Assembly: GCA_963693365.1 (NCBI GenBank)
Contig: CAVNZM010000002.1
Coordinates: forward strand, 5,208,001-5,272,000
Source of the DNA: Amoebidium appalachense
Lineage: Eukaryota > Ichthyosporea
DNA length: 64,000 bases
Reading direction: 5' to 3'
In this document: positions 1 through 14,638 of the stretch, piece after piece
Numbering within the stretch: position 1 is the stretch's first letter
How the letters are laid out: the number at the start of each line of letters is the position of its first letter
The notes under the pieces: generated by a model
Told to the model about the DNA's origin: nothing
Databases searched by the model: none
The model's input: only the letters and a program-made list of their open reading frames with translations
Position numbers and translations under genes: made by a program

Positions 1-247
1 GCTTGGAGGGAGTGGGGTGAAGGTAGGTATGCAGGGAGAAAGGGAAGGAGGAATGAGATGGGCACCAGTGTGTGTGTGTTTGTGTGTGGGTGCATGCGGG
101 TGCGTGCGTGCGTACATGTGCGCCCGTGGGTGCTTGCATGTGCCTGTGCATGTGCCTGTGTGTGTGCAGGCGCAAGCAGGTGCACCTGTGTTTCCAAGTG
201 AGTGATCGTATGTGTGCGCGCCCACCACACACGTGTGCGGAGTATCT

Positions 248-278
<31 letters not shown>

Positions 279-470
279 AATCTATGTGTATGCATTGGAG
301 GGTCGGAAATATGGAGACACCAAAGGACACCACACAAAGGGTCACAAAAATAAAAAACCCGAAATCGAACCATAAAATGGAGCAAGCAAAAAACGTGCAC
401 AAGGGGGGGGGGTGGGGTGTGGGGAGGGGTGGGCGATTAGGGGGGAGGGGGAGGGGGGGGGGGACGTTAC
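1..470. repeat. GT-rich and G-run low-complexity DNA
   Basis: GTGTG/GTGCG-type repeats fill about 67-240. A G run lies at about 250-277 and G-rich purine sequence at about 401-463. The stretch at 285-400 is more complex but shows no convincing exon. Confidence 0.8.
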
Positions 471-3017
<2,547 letters not shown>

Positions 3018-3750
3018 CTGTAGGGGAAAATGGAAACAGCTGGCATGTTATCTTCTGGCTCTTTCAATCCCGTATGCCTGGGATTGCACGCAGTGGTAAT
3101 CAGAAAGACAAACAGTGCACGGGTGTATGTACGCACATGCACACACGCACACACGCGCATGAGCATGCACGTGCACAAGTGTGTCGGTGTGTGTGGGCTC
3201 TGCTCTGCCGCGTTCGATTTATTATTTTATTTATGCCGTGTACTACGTATATACATATAGTATATATATATATATATGTATATGCATCGGTGTCTTTTCA
3301 TGTCTCTATATATAATTCTTTTCGGTATCTCCTCTCTACTGTGAAGTGCTCATTATTCATCATGATCAATTAACCTTAAAATAAACATAAGATCATTAAC
3401 GATCTCCATATATCATTGTTCCTTTGACTTCTCAGGCGCTTGGAAAAATAATACACAAGGTGGTTTGACAAAGTGAACCGGCAGAGAGTGTACAACGTAA
3501 CGAGCCCATCTTCCACAGGAAAAGTGGTGGGAAAGAGGGGCGGGGGGGGGGGGGGGGGGGGGGGTAGGGGGGTAAAAGGAGGGGGGGAGGGGGGGAAGGG
3601 GTGGGGGGTGGGGGAAGAACGGAAAGAGTAAGAGCAAGAGGAGACACAGAGAGGAGGAAATAGAGGGTGTGTGCGTGTGCATGTGCGCGTGAGTGTGCGT
3701 GTGCGCGCGTGCGCGTGCGGAGAGAGAGAGAGAGAGAGATGGGATTATAC

Positions 3751-4420
3751 TTTTTCGAGTAGCCAGCAAGTTTCATCCCAAAACCCAACAGCGGCATTAT
3801 TCCCATCGGGTGAAAATGAAAGACACGTGAGCCGCACAGAGCCCGTGTGCATGTACCAGAGATCTGCAGTATGAGGGGGGGGGAGGGGGGGGGGGGGGGG
3901 GGGGGGGGGAAGAGGGGCAGGACGAGGGGGGGGGGGGGGGGGGGGGGAAGAGGGGGGAGGGCTGGGGAGAGGTTGGAGGATATATGCATTAGAGGGTTGG
4001 AAACATGGTCACCCAAAGAAAAAACACAAAACGTCCCAAAAACAAAAAAACCGAAAGTAAACATGATGACAAATATTTCGAAGAAGGGAAAAAGAAAAAA
4101 AACGATAAACCTACTAGGGGGAAGGGGGATGGGGGGGATGGGGAGGGGGGGCGAGGAGGGGGACACGTGGGCACAGATAGTAGTGCAGTGGTGTGTATAT
4201 TGCGGGGAGGTGGCTCTTGTGAGTCTCAGTGCAGGTGTGTCGGGTGTGTCTCTGATTGTGCCCGTGTGTTTTGCGTGTATGTGCTTGTGTGTGTGCACGT
4301 GTATGTGTGCGCGTGCCATAATCTACGAGCACATGTGCCCCCGTATTCAGGGATAGAACCATAGAAGGGCATTTTGTGTTCTGGAGTGAGATGTACAGGG
4401 GATGCCTGAAGAAAATTGGA

Positions 4421-4519
<99 letters not shown>

Positions 4520-4681
4520 GGTGGGTGGGTGGGTGGGTGGGTGGGTGGGTGGGGGGGGGGGGGGGGGGGGGGGGGGGCATACCAAATATTCTTCCAAGGA
4601 AAGCAAAAAAGAGTACGGTTTATATGGATAAGAGGGGTGGGTGTCATTGAAGAATCAGGGAGAGGTGGTGGTGGTGGTAGT

Positions 4682-4778
<97 letters not shown>

Positions 4779-4779
4779 T

Positions 4780-4814
<35 letters not shown>

Positions 4815-5008
4815 TCTGCTACAAGGTACACAGCACACAGTCACGATGGACAACACAAGGCAGATTTTGCAAAGACAAAGAATATGCATTCGCGGCGGCA
4901 GCAGCGGAAGGGGGGGAGGGGGAGGGGGAGGGGGTTTGTACCCATTTTTTCGTGGCCGTTCGAAAAAGACCAGATGCCAAGATGACCGTCGAGGGCTGCC
5001 TAAAAGTA

Positions 5009-5046
<38 letters not shown>

Positions 5047-5201
5047 TCAGTGGATTATAGCGGGCATAGCGCCTTTACCACAGAAACAAAGGAAATGTAA
5101 GTTCAGAGACGGGCTAAAGCAATAACACCGGACGTCGGTAAGTAACAAGAAAAACACATAGTGTGTGGGACTAACCACAACTTGATTGGAGGAAGGCGGG
5201 G

Positions 5202-5248
<47 letters not shown>

Positions 5249-5280
5249 GGGGGCAGAGGGGGGGGATGGAGGGGGGGGGT

Positions 5281-5314
<34 letters not shown>

Positions 5315-5444
5315 GGGGTACGTACCACAGCAAGATGTGTTCCCGAGGGGGAGAAGACGACAGAAGAGATTGCAAGACACTCGTGAAGAAGCATAGGCCC
5401 ACCCACAGTCACAGTCTGTGGAGGGGGGGGGGGGGGGGGGGGGC

Positions 5445-5488
<44 letters not shown>

Positions 5489-5499
5489 AGGGAGGGAGG

Positions 5500-5564
<65 letters not shown>

Positions 5565-5780
5565 GGGGGGGGGAGAGAGAAGAGAGAGAGAGAGAGAGAA
5601 AGAGAGAGGGGGGGGGAGAGAGAGAGAAGAGATATCAGGAGACTGGGAGAGAGAGGGGAGAGAAGGGGTGGGGAACGCAAGGAAAAGAGGAAGGAGGGAG
5701 AAATGGAGGGAATAGTGGGGTGTAAGTGGGGTTAGGAAATGAAGTGGACGATTCGTGGGAGGGGGAGGAGGAGGAGGAGT

Positions 5781-5812
<32 letters not shown>

Positions 5813-6355
5813 ATGCATGTGTGTGCACACGTGCGTGAGCACATTGTGGGTACGTGCACACGTGTCTCCAACTGTGTGCATATGTACACATGTGTGGATG
5901 TCTCCACATTCGCATGCAAGTGTCTGTGTGTGCAAAGGTGTGTGTGTGTCTGCGTGCACGTACATGTGGATGTGTCTGATTAGTTAGGTTGTGTGCTCTG
6001 CACGTGATCAGTAGGTAGACACCGAGAGAATGATACTAGAAATTCAAACAGTGAACGTGTGGATCAAGGCAAACGAAGCAGAAAATCACCAATCATCGCG
6101 AGCTGGGCGGACTGGCAGAGGGGGGGGGGGGGGGGTCTTATATCGTAATTTTAATGTGGGGAGGGGGAGGGGGGCATATCCAACGAGAATGCCGGAAGAA
6201 TGACAGACGGAGTTAAGTGTTTGTGAGGGGAAATCTGGATGAACACACTCTCTACTCCATCCCGTGCACCCCTTGCACATTCACACACAAACAATCACCA
6301 ATAACCACACAGGACTGGCCTGGCCACACGAAAAATGACCTAATAAGAAAACAAA

Positions 6356-6402
<47 letters not shown>

Positions 6403-6610
6403 GGGATGCAACCTCAGAAGCATCAGCCGATTGCTCAATCTTGAGGCTGTAAAGCTCGACCCCGTTCGATCCACCAATGGCAAGCATGTATTTGCCCTGC
6501 CGTCCCGTGATTGGTTATTTATCACACAAGGTGTAGTCGGAGGTTGGAAAAGGGTACGGAGATAGGAGAAATACGAACGAGATAGTTACAAAACCTAACA
6601 GGAAAACGAG

Positions 6611-6644
<34 letters not shown>

Positions 6645-6911
6645 TTCTCCCCATCCCCTCCTCCCCCACTGGTCCCCCCTTGTGCCCTCCTCCTTCTGCC
6701 CCTCCAAGTAACTGAACGGAATCAAAGCTCCAACAAATATGTAGGTGTGTACAGGGCAAGTTCACTATAGATGGAGCAGGGCAAGAGTAGCACCAAGGAG
6801 GACAGGGGGGAGGGGGGGGGGGGGGGGGGGGAGATCGGGGATCAAGGTTGGGGGCAAAACGTAAGGGGTGTGTGTGTGTGTGGGAGGGGTGTGTGTGTGT
6901 GTGAGTGGGGA

Positions 6912-6952
<41 letters not shown>

Positions 6953-7826
6953 TGTATGCAATGGATGGTTGAAACTATATAGACATGAGGAGACAAAAAG
7001 TGTCCGAAAATTTTTGCAAAAACCAGAAATGCAAAAACCAGAAATGAAACCTTTAGAAAGCGAATGAAGAGAAAAAAAAAAAGTTCAGGCAGAGGACACT
7101 TATTCGAAGCCCATCATCAGAAATATTCCCATGCCACCGCAAAAGTATGTGCTTCGAATCTTTTGGGGGTGCCTACGTTTTTGTCGCACGATGTGATAGT
7201 GCAGTCCCGAGGAGTGTAGTAGAGGGGCAGGGTGTGGGTCGGCTGGATACTTGACCCCACCTGCAATACGATACTCAGATGATTCGTCCCATATACTTCC
7301 GGAAGTAATACTTCCGGAATACTTTACAAACTGCCATTCTCATATCCTGTTTATATCCTGTTTTGGTCCCACCTGCAATACGTTACTCAGATGATTCGTC
7401 CCATATACTTCCGGAAGTAATACTTCCGGAATACTTTACAAACTGCCATTCTCATATCCTGTTTATATCCTGTTTTGGTGTAGATGTAGCTCCCTTGCAC
7501 TCGCACCAAAAGCACGCAGACATGTACGCAAACAAAACATACACACCAACCTAATCAAAGAGAGAGCGGCGGCCAGGGGGGGGGAGGAGGGGGGACGAAA
7601 GGGAGCAAGAGTGAGCACAAGAGGGAGAGAGGGCTGAAGAGAGGGAGGGAAAAGGGGCACGAGTACGTCCAGACACATGTGCGGGTGTACACGCACGCAC
7701 ACACACACACACACACACACACCACACACACACACCAAACACACACATACATATATATACACACACACACACCTAACACACACACACACACACACCTAAC
7801 ACACACACATACACACACACACCAAA

Positions 7827-7864
<38 letters not shown>

Positions 7865-7867
7865 AAA

Positions 7868-7901
<34 letters not shown>

Positions 7902-8747
7902 TAACACACGCGCACACACGCACACGCACGCAGAGGCGCACAAACAGCTATTCACCTGCCTTACTCATCCCACTTACAAACAGATAGATAAATGCATTCT
8001 TTCCCCCATCGACTTCCCCTCTTTCCCCCTCTTTATTCGCCACACTCTCCCTGTCCCCCCTCCCCCCCCCCCCTCCCCACCACAACCACTCGGGGGAGGG
8101 GGGGGGGGGGGGGGACACCGCCACCACCCCGCCGCCTCTCCCAACCCCCTGCACAAGTTCACCCCTCTTCCCCCCTCTCTCCCTCGCTCTCCCCCTACCC
8201 CCCCCTCCCCCTCCGTCCCTCTCTTTCAGACACAAACGAACACACACACCATCCACATACCCTCATAACATGCAGATCCATAAACCCCCCAACCACCAAG
8301 CACGTTCCATCCGGAGACCACGCCATGCACTCGGCCTCTCCCACATACACCCTCTTCCCCGTTGCCTCTCTCACATCATCACTCCTTCCATCCACCCCTT
8401 GTTCCGGTACTTTGATAATCTCGCACCAAGCATCCCCGTGAAGCGCTACTTGTGAGCAAGAGGGTCCCGGGTGAATGCAGTTTATAAGCCGCGCAGCCGG
8501 ACGGATATCCAGCAGCCATTCTAGGCAGTCGGAGCAGGGAGAATCTGTTGACCAGCAGAGTTGAGGATACACGTGAAGGAAAGAGGATGTGTGTGGTATT
8601 ATGAAGCATGGTGGGGCCCATGGGGTGGGGAGGAGGGGGCAACACAGAACATAACTGGGCGATAAGTGAGAAGAAGAGATATGGAGGTCCTGGAGACGTG
8701 AACAGGGGAAAGGACGAGGGGGGAGGGAGGGGGGGCGGGGGGAGGGA

Positions 8748-8784
<37 letters not shown>

Positions 8785-9263
8785 GCGGTTAGGCGGGCAG
8801 GCGGGCAGGCGGGCGGGCGGGCGGGCGGGGAGGGGGGGGGGGGGGGGGGGACCCACTCTGAAAGCGAAACTAGTAGAAAAGGCCTGAGGGTGCGAAAGAA
8901 AGAAAAGGGTGGGGGTGGGGGGTAGGGGGCCGGGGTGGGAGGGGGGAGGAGGGGGAGGGCGGAAGGGAGGGAGAGAAAGGGGAAGAGAAGTCCGGGGATG
9001 GGGAAGATGAGAAAAGGGCGAGGGAGGGGGCTGGAAAGGAGGGAGAGGGGGGGGGAGAGAGAGAGGGGGAGGGGGGGGGGGGGGGGGGGGGGAGAGAGAG
9101 AGAGAGAGAGAGAGAGAGGGATAGAGAGGTGGGGGGAGGGAGGGAGGGAGGGAGGGAGGGAGGTTCGGAAGGAGGGGCGGAGGGGGGGGGGGGGGGGAGA
9201 GAGAAGGGGGGGGGGGGGGGGAGAGAGAGAGAGGGAGGGGGGGGGAGAGAGGGGGGGGGGAAG

Positions 9264-9306
<43 letters not shown>

Positions 9307-9428
9307 GAGAGAGAGGGGGGGAGGAAGAGAAAGAGAGAGAGGGAGGGAGGGAGGGAAGGGGGGAGAGAGAGAGAGAGAGGGAGGGAGGGAGGGAGAGAGG
9401 GATGGAGGGAGGGGGTGAGAGAGAGAGG

Positions 9429-9510
<82 letters not shown>

Positions 9511-10112
9511 CCGACAGGAGGGGGGGGGGGGGGGGGGGGGGTGAGGAAGGGATGAAGGGTGGGATGGGATGGAGGAGAGGAGGCGAGGAAGAGGGAAGTG
9601 GGGGGGAGAAGGGGAGGCAGGGGAGGGGGGAGGGGGGCCATGGGGAAGAACGGAGGGAGGGAGGGGGTGGGTGGGGGGGGGGGGGGGGGGGGGGGGATGG
9701 AGGGAGGGGGTGGGTGGCCGGTGGGAGGGGCCGGGGGGAAGGGAGGGGAGGGGAGGGGGGGGGGGGGGGGGAGGGAAGGGGGGGGGGAGGGGGGGGGGAG
9801 GGGGGGGAGGGGGGGAGAGGGAGGGGGGAGGAGAGAGGAACGGAGGGAGAGAGAGGGAGGAGGGAGAGAGAGGGAGAGAGAGGGAGTGTGCGTGTGCGTG
9901 TGCCTGTGCCTGTGTGTGTGTGCGTGCACATGATGTTTCTGAGTTGATTCGAGGGAAAGAGTGAGGGGATGATAAACACCAGGAGAAGGGAACGTGTGTG
10001 AGGGGTTTGTGGGACAGGGGGGCAGGGGGAAGAACGAATAAGAGACCATTGACACATATGCAACCGAAACAAAGAGCGAAGAAGGGAGGATCTTACCAGC
10101 TGCTTGTGCCAT
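3751..10112 (-). CDS. WD40-repeat protein gene, main exons
   Basis: Exons read on the minus strand are 10112-10097, 8544-8261, 7260-7177, 6496-6413, 5415-5326, 4999-4942, a possible 8-nt exon 4590-4583, 4405-4327 and 3863-3751. Phases agree at every junction and the sum is 272 codons. WD40 blade signatures are plain: 'CMAWSPDGTCLVVGG', 'GKYMLAIGGSNGVELYSL', 'SSVVFSPSGTHLAV' followed directly in the next exon by 'AALDGHLGIWSF', and 'RLTCLSFSPDGNNAAVGF'. WD40 propellers are protein-binding scaffolds; I do not recognise which family member this is, so no function is assigned. The start (MAQAA) is the weakest part: a 16-nt first coding exon with a GTAAGA donor. Introns are packed with G runs and GT repeats, which on this strand act as C-rich or CA-rich tracts before acceptors. 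The protein probably continues into exons further left. Confidence 0.75.
4416..4813. repeat. two (TG)n arrays each ending in a G run
   Basis: (TG)n at about 4421-4516 passes through (GGGT)n into a G run ending near 4577. A second (GT)n at about 4684-4777 ends in a G run at about 4780-4813. They lie in introns of the minus-strand WD40 gene. The possible 8-nt exon 4583-4590 sits just right of the first G run. Confidence 0.85.
5000..6412. repeat. G runs and GA/GGGA arrays in WD40-gene introns
   Basis: G runs lie at about 5010-5043, 5203-5247, 5281-5313, 5421-5443, 5781-5811, 6121-6135 and 6358-6401. (GA)n and GGGA arrays fill about 5448-5630. The only coding DNA recognised inside is the 5326-5415 exon. 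A TGTGTG/CACATG-rich stretch follows at 5815-5975. Confidence 0.85.
6497..7176. repeat. intron with C run then G runs
   Basis: A C run at about 6611-6643 and G runs at about 6807-6831 and 6915-6951 lie in the same intron in inverted relation, so the transcript could fold on itself. No coding sequence was recognised. Confidence 0.7.
7256..7479. repeat. 112-bp tandem duplication spanning a 3' splice site
   Basis: Two nearly identical 112-bp units lie head to tail (7256-7367 and 7368-7479). The one difference noticed is CGATACTC against CGTTACTC. Each unit carries the palindrome ACTTCCGGAAGT followed by a second TACTTCCGGAATA. On the minus strand the left edge of the units is the intron end of the WD40 gene: TATTGCAG then GTGGG, where GTGGG opens exon 7260-7177. 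The duplication therefore carries a second copy of the acceptor 112 bases upstream of the real one. Confidence 0.9.
7690..7940. repeat. compound (CA)n array
   Basis: CA repeats are interrupted by ACACCAAACACACATAC-type units and one ATATATAC block. It lies in the intron between the 8261 and 7260 exon borders of the minus-strand WD40 gene. Confidence 0.9.
8700..9890. repeat. polypurine tract about 1.2 kb long
   Basis: The plus strand is almost entirely G and A from about 8700 to 9890: G runs, (GA)n and GGGA blocks. The main break is a (GT)n island at about 9480-9508, plus scattered single pyrimidines and a (GGCG)n stretch at about 8781-8830. It fills most of the first intron of the minus-strand WD40 gene, whose transcript would be polypyrimidine here. 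Reading frames of several hundred residues across it are repeat translations. Confidence 0.92.
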
Positions 10113-10348
10113 TTGCCCTTCTTTCTGATTCGTCTTTCCTCCTTGTGCCAGTCACGGAGAGGCAGGCCGATGATAAGTCGCTTTGGAAATGAGGGCCACC
10201 TCATGAGGACACACACGTCAGCAGCCGCTCGAATTATCGTTGTTCGGAATGTTCGCAGCCACCAGACCTTAAACTAAAGTGCACAGCAAGCCGATATTTC
10301 TTTCAAGTTTTGTATGTGTGTTGACTCATAGTTACTGTATTACGGCAG

Positions 10349-10592
10349 GACGATTTCTATATTGTAAACTCATATGCCCGTCGTCTTGGCAAAAAAGAGT
10401 GTCTCTCTCGGCAAGTGGCCAATTGACCTGCACAACTGGCCCGCTGCCCAGCCCGTTACGGTAGTGGCACTGAGCGAGACCTGGTGCAGGATGCAAACCA
10501 TGGGACTGCCCTGGGGCCACAGTCAACCCCTGGCGAAGTGGGTGACGTTGTCCTTTCGTGTGCTGTTGGTATCAGTAACGCGCAATCGCATT
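10349..10592 (+). pseudogene. possible decayed exon of the modular gene
   Basis: The segment has an acceptor (ACGGCAG) and a strong donor (GTAAGT) but no frame open from end to end. One frame reads YIVNSYARRLGKKEC, which resembles YVHAVFANRFGRFC in the exon starting at 13572, suggesting two diverged copies of one module. Another frame reads on through SETWCRMQTMGLPWG. It may be a broken upstream exon of the WSC/EGF gene. Confidence 0.35.
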
Positions 10593-11080
10593 GTAAGTAT
10601 TCGACCTTAAGCTTGTCACGATCACACTGTGTCCCCTGATCGAGTCACCGGGTCCCGCACATCACAGAGTGCTAGAGATCACTTTGAGGGTGTCAGCCTG
10701 AGTTAGTGATGACCAACTATGTGTTGCAACACTCCCCTAATCACTCACCACTGCCATCTCATGCCCTAGCGGATGTGTTGATTACACTGTTACGACAGTT
10801 TACTAGGCATTTGGAACTCTGTGAGATTTTGAAGCTTGCATTTTTCCGCTGACCATTAAGTCGAGTTGAAATGAGCGGAACTCAGTCTCACTCAGGCTGC
10901 ACAGATAAATTCTGCTTCGAACATCATGATGTCATATGCTATGCCCACGGCGTTTCTAGATGGCCGTGGCTATGCCATACCCAGATCATATGGCGATGGC
11001 ATCTCGCAGCGGTGAGAGTGCCGACCAGATGGCGAAGTCGGATTCACTGCCAGTGTCAGACTAGTTGCAGAATTTCACTG
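10593..11080. other. non-repetitive DNA, no recognised gene
   Basis: Unique sequence, probably intronic. It ends in AGAATTTCACTG at 11069-11080, the left target-site copy of the LINE insertion that follows. Confidence 0.5.
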
Positions 11081-12078
11081 TGATCCATCCTGCGAACCTT
11101 CTTCTCTACTATAAAACTTTTTTACGGCCGACTTTCGAATATGGACTTCCGCTATTGGCCTGCGCCCCACCTCGCGAGGCGGCAGTGGCGCTGAACGAGT
11201 TCGACGATTTTCAGGGTACTGCGCTATGCACTTTGTTTCGTACTCGGTTTGTGCCTCCCTTAATCAGTATGTTTGGATTGTCGTCTGCTGTTTGTCGTAT
11301 GGAGGAATTGTCTCTTCGTTTTTGTTTTCATTTAGTTAGGCTACCTGATGGTCACCCTCTTTATGCTTTCTTTCCCCCCCCTCCCTCCATCCCTCTTCCC
11401 CCCCGATTCACCAACGCTACTTCTGAATGTCCTCAGCCTACCCTCTTTCCACCTGATTCTTCCTCTCGCTATCTCACTCCCTCTTTCTTTTCTCTTCCTG
11501 TTTTTTCTGCCTTTTCGCGTTATTACCATACGCAGTATAAGTTTCTTTCTCGTTCTGATAGAGAAATCAAAGGTAAAACTCAGTCGGCATGTGTTATGTT
11601 CCTTAGGCAACACCGTACTGATCATTATCGCTTTTTGGGAGCTTTGGCAGGATACATTTCTCCTGCTGTACGTATGGATACCACCCTAGTAGATAAGTCT
11701 GTATGGTGCTCTGATGTTGATATTGCCTGGGAAGTTGTGCAGTGGCGCTGTAATTCTTGTTTTCATCGCCGCTGGTGCCACTTTTGTGCTGACCTTTTTA
11801 ATCGCAAGCATGTTGATAGGTGTGAATTTTTATGTCGCGTTTTACCTCTTTCCCTACGGCGGGTATCTGCTACACTAGCTGGCAATGTGAACACTTTAAA
11901 TTTAGACTTTTTGTTGAATTCTGTTGGTCGTCACATTGAGTTTTTATATGATTTTCACACAGTGTTCAGGTATCTCAGTATGCACTTGTTACTGGATAAC
12001 TCGTGAAGTTTTTATTGTCTTCTCAGTATGCCGTGCATACTTGCATATCTTTCCGTCGAATAAATACAGTCAAAAGAA
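11081..12078 (+). mobile_element. 5'-truncated LINE (non-LTR retrotransposon) 3' end
   Basis: The insertion is flanked by 12-bp direct repeats AGAATTTCACTG at 11069-11080 and 12079-12090, as expected for target-primed reverse transcription. It encodes the C-terminal part of a LINE reverse transcriptase, open to the stop at about 12006. 'YYKTFLRPTFEYGLPLL' matches the thumb-side motif after the LINE RT palm. Near the end 'CHFCADLFNRKHVDRCEFLC' looks like the C-terminal Cys/His cluster found in several LINE clades. The catalytic palm (YxDD) is absent because the element is 5'-truncated. The 3' end carries AATAAA and a short A-rich tail (AAAAGA) instead of a long poly(A). It cannot move on its own. 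Confidence 0.82.
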
Positions 12079-12133
12079 AGAATTTCACTGATGATCTAAT
12101 AAACACCCCCCCCCCCCCCCCCCCCCCCCACAG

Positions 12134-12348
12134 TTCAAAACTACACGCTCATGAGCCGTGCAAACGTCAGATGCGGTGACGAAAGCTTAATCAACGGTGA
12201 GATAGGGCATACTGAATGGACCTGCTATCAGTACTGCTTGAAGACACCGGGCTGCACCTACTTCATGTGGTACCAGACCACTGGCTACGCAGCCACTGCT
12301 ACACCTTTTACGTTGCGGGCGCCAACGGCTATGTTTACAAAATGGGAG
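12134..12348 (+). pseudogene. PAN-like exon with a frameshift
   Basis: The acceptor is CCACAG and the donor GTGAGT. The start of the exon reads in phase 1 with 'TCYQYCLKTPGCTYFMWYQ', a C-x3-C-x5-C arrangement like PAN/apple modules. Near 12290 the frame is lost; the sensible continuation 'HCYTFYVAGANGYVYKMG' is in a neighbouring frame that ends in phase 1 at the donor. The exon is 215 nt, one short of a multiple of three, which fits a one-base loss. Confidence 0.6.
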
Positions 12349-13571
<1,223 letters not shown>

Positions 13572-13829
13572 GTGCAACACAAGTTGCCGGATATGGCACC
13601 TACGTTCATGCTGTCTTCGCGAACCGCTTTGGGCGGTTTTGTCGCATGCCGTGCAAAGGCAGCTAGAACGATTGGGTGGTGCTGGGTGCCGATCCATACA
13701 ACGCCACTATGCAAATAACCGTCGGCCCAACACATCTCGCTATGCGACACCCAAACGGCAATGTGTACATGTGTGCCAATCCCTGCTGGGCCCTCATCTA
13801 TTGGGACTACGGGAACCAACTGGCTTACC

Positions 13830-14595
13830 TGCCAGAATATACAACAATAGTGCACGAGTTGGCATATGCATTTCGCACGCACGTGCACAGCACGATACTT
13901 CATTAGTTGCACATCTTTGGTTTACACAGGTTGCACGAGCACATAGCATACATAGTTAGGTACGATAGTTTATTTGTGCTTTATCTCCCTTTATTTCATA
14001 AGCATGTCCGGCATGCTCTTGTTTGCCCTCTGTTATTCATTAGGCACGTGTGGTATTCATAGTTTGTTTAGCTATTGGCGATAGCGAGAGGAAAGCACGC
14101 ATCCGACGATTGTTGTGCATGCTTTTCATGTTTTCTGTGTAGTCGGGTGTTTTGTCTGCGATTGGACCGTATGAGGGGAATGCAGTTTGATTTCCGTTCA
14201 TGTACGTGTCGTTATATGATTGGTCAGATTTATAGTATTCATAGTATTTGCCAATCAGATGCGCAAATACCTTTGGATAGATCTGTATTCATGGAATCTG
14301 CCTGCGGCAGATAAATAGGTGAGAATCGAGCATAATAAATTAGACGTAGATTGACAGAACATGCAACTGTGTTTCTACCTCTCCACACTACCCTCTCTGT
14401 TAGTGCTGTGGCATCGTGCATTGCCCAGCACCACTCTGCACGTGTTTATGTCTGTTAGTTTAGTGGCCTGATCACCCACGTATACTCTCATTCATATGCA
14501 TGTGTGCCTAGGTACGTGTTAGTTGTAGTGTGTACACTCTGCTAGTCAGGCGAGAATAGTAGGGGCTTTTGCCGTAAGTCAGCACTTTTCTTGCA
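13830..14595 (+). repeat. 5' LTR of element 1
   Basis: 766 bp, TG...CA. It contains AATAAATTAG near 14333, a likely polyadenylation signal, and several CACGTG-like boxes. It is identical to the 3' LTR except at 14578. Confidence 0.95.
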
Positions 14596-14606
14596 GGTTA
14601 TAGGCC
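14596..14606 (+). promoter_or_regulatory. primer binding site, half-tRNA type
   Basis: GGTTATAGGCC begins immediately after the 5' LTR. The first six bases complement AUAACC of the initiator tRNA-Met anticodon arm, the region used by Drosophila copia and yeast Ty5 instead of the tRNA 3' end. Two positions differ from the expected GGTTATGAGCC or GGTTATGGGCC, so confidence is moderate. Confidence 0.6.
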
Positions 14607-14638
14607 ATAGCACGCTAGTACCACTGCTTTTGGCGAAA

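Noticed and set aside
3413-3512. Additional WD40 exon reading DGLVTLYTLCRFTLSNHLV on the minus strand.
   Set aside because: It looks blade-like, but its only acceptor gives a phase that does not fit the preceding exon. Not annotated as coding.
8379-10112. A 577-codon Ser/Pro-rich reading frame on the minus strand (and similar long ones at 8870-10216 and 9129-9947).
   Set aside because: It is a translation of the polypurine tract and of the wrong frame of the WD40 exon. Composition is pure repeat.
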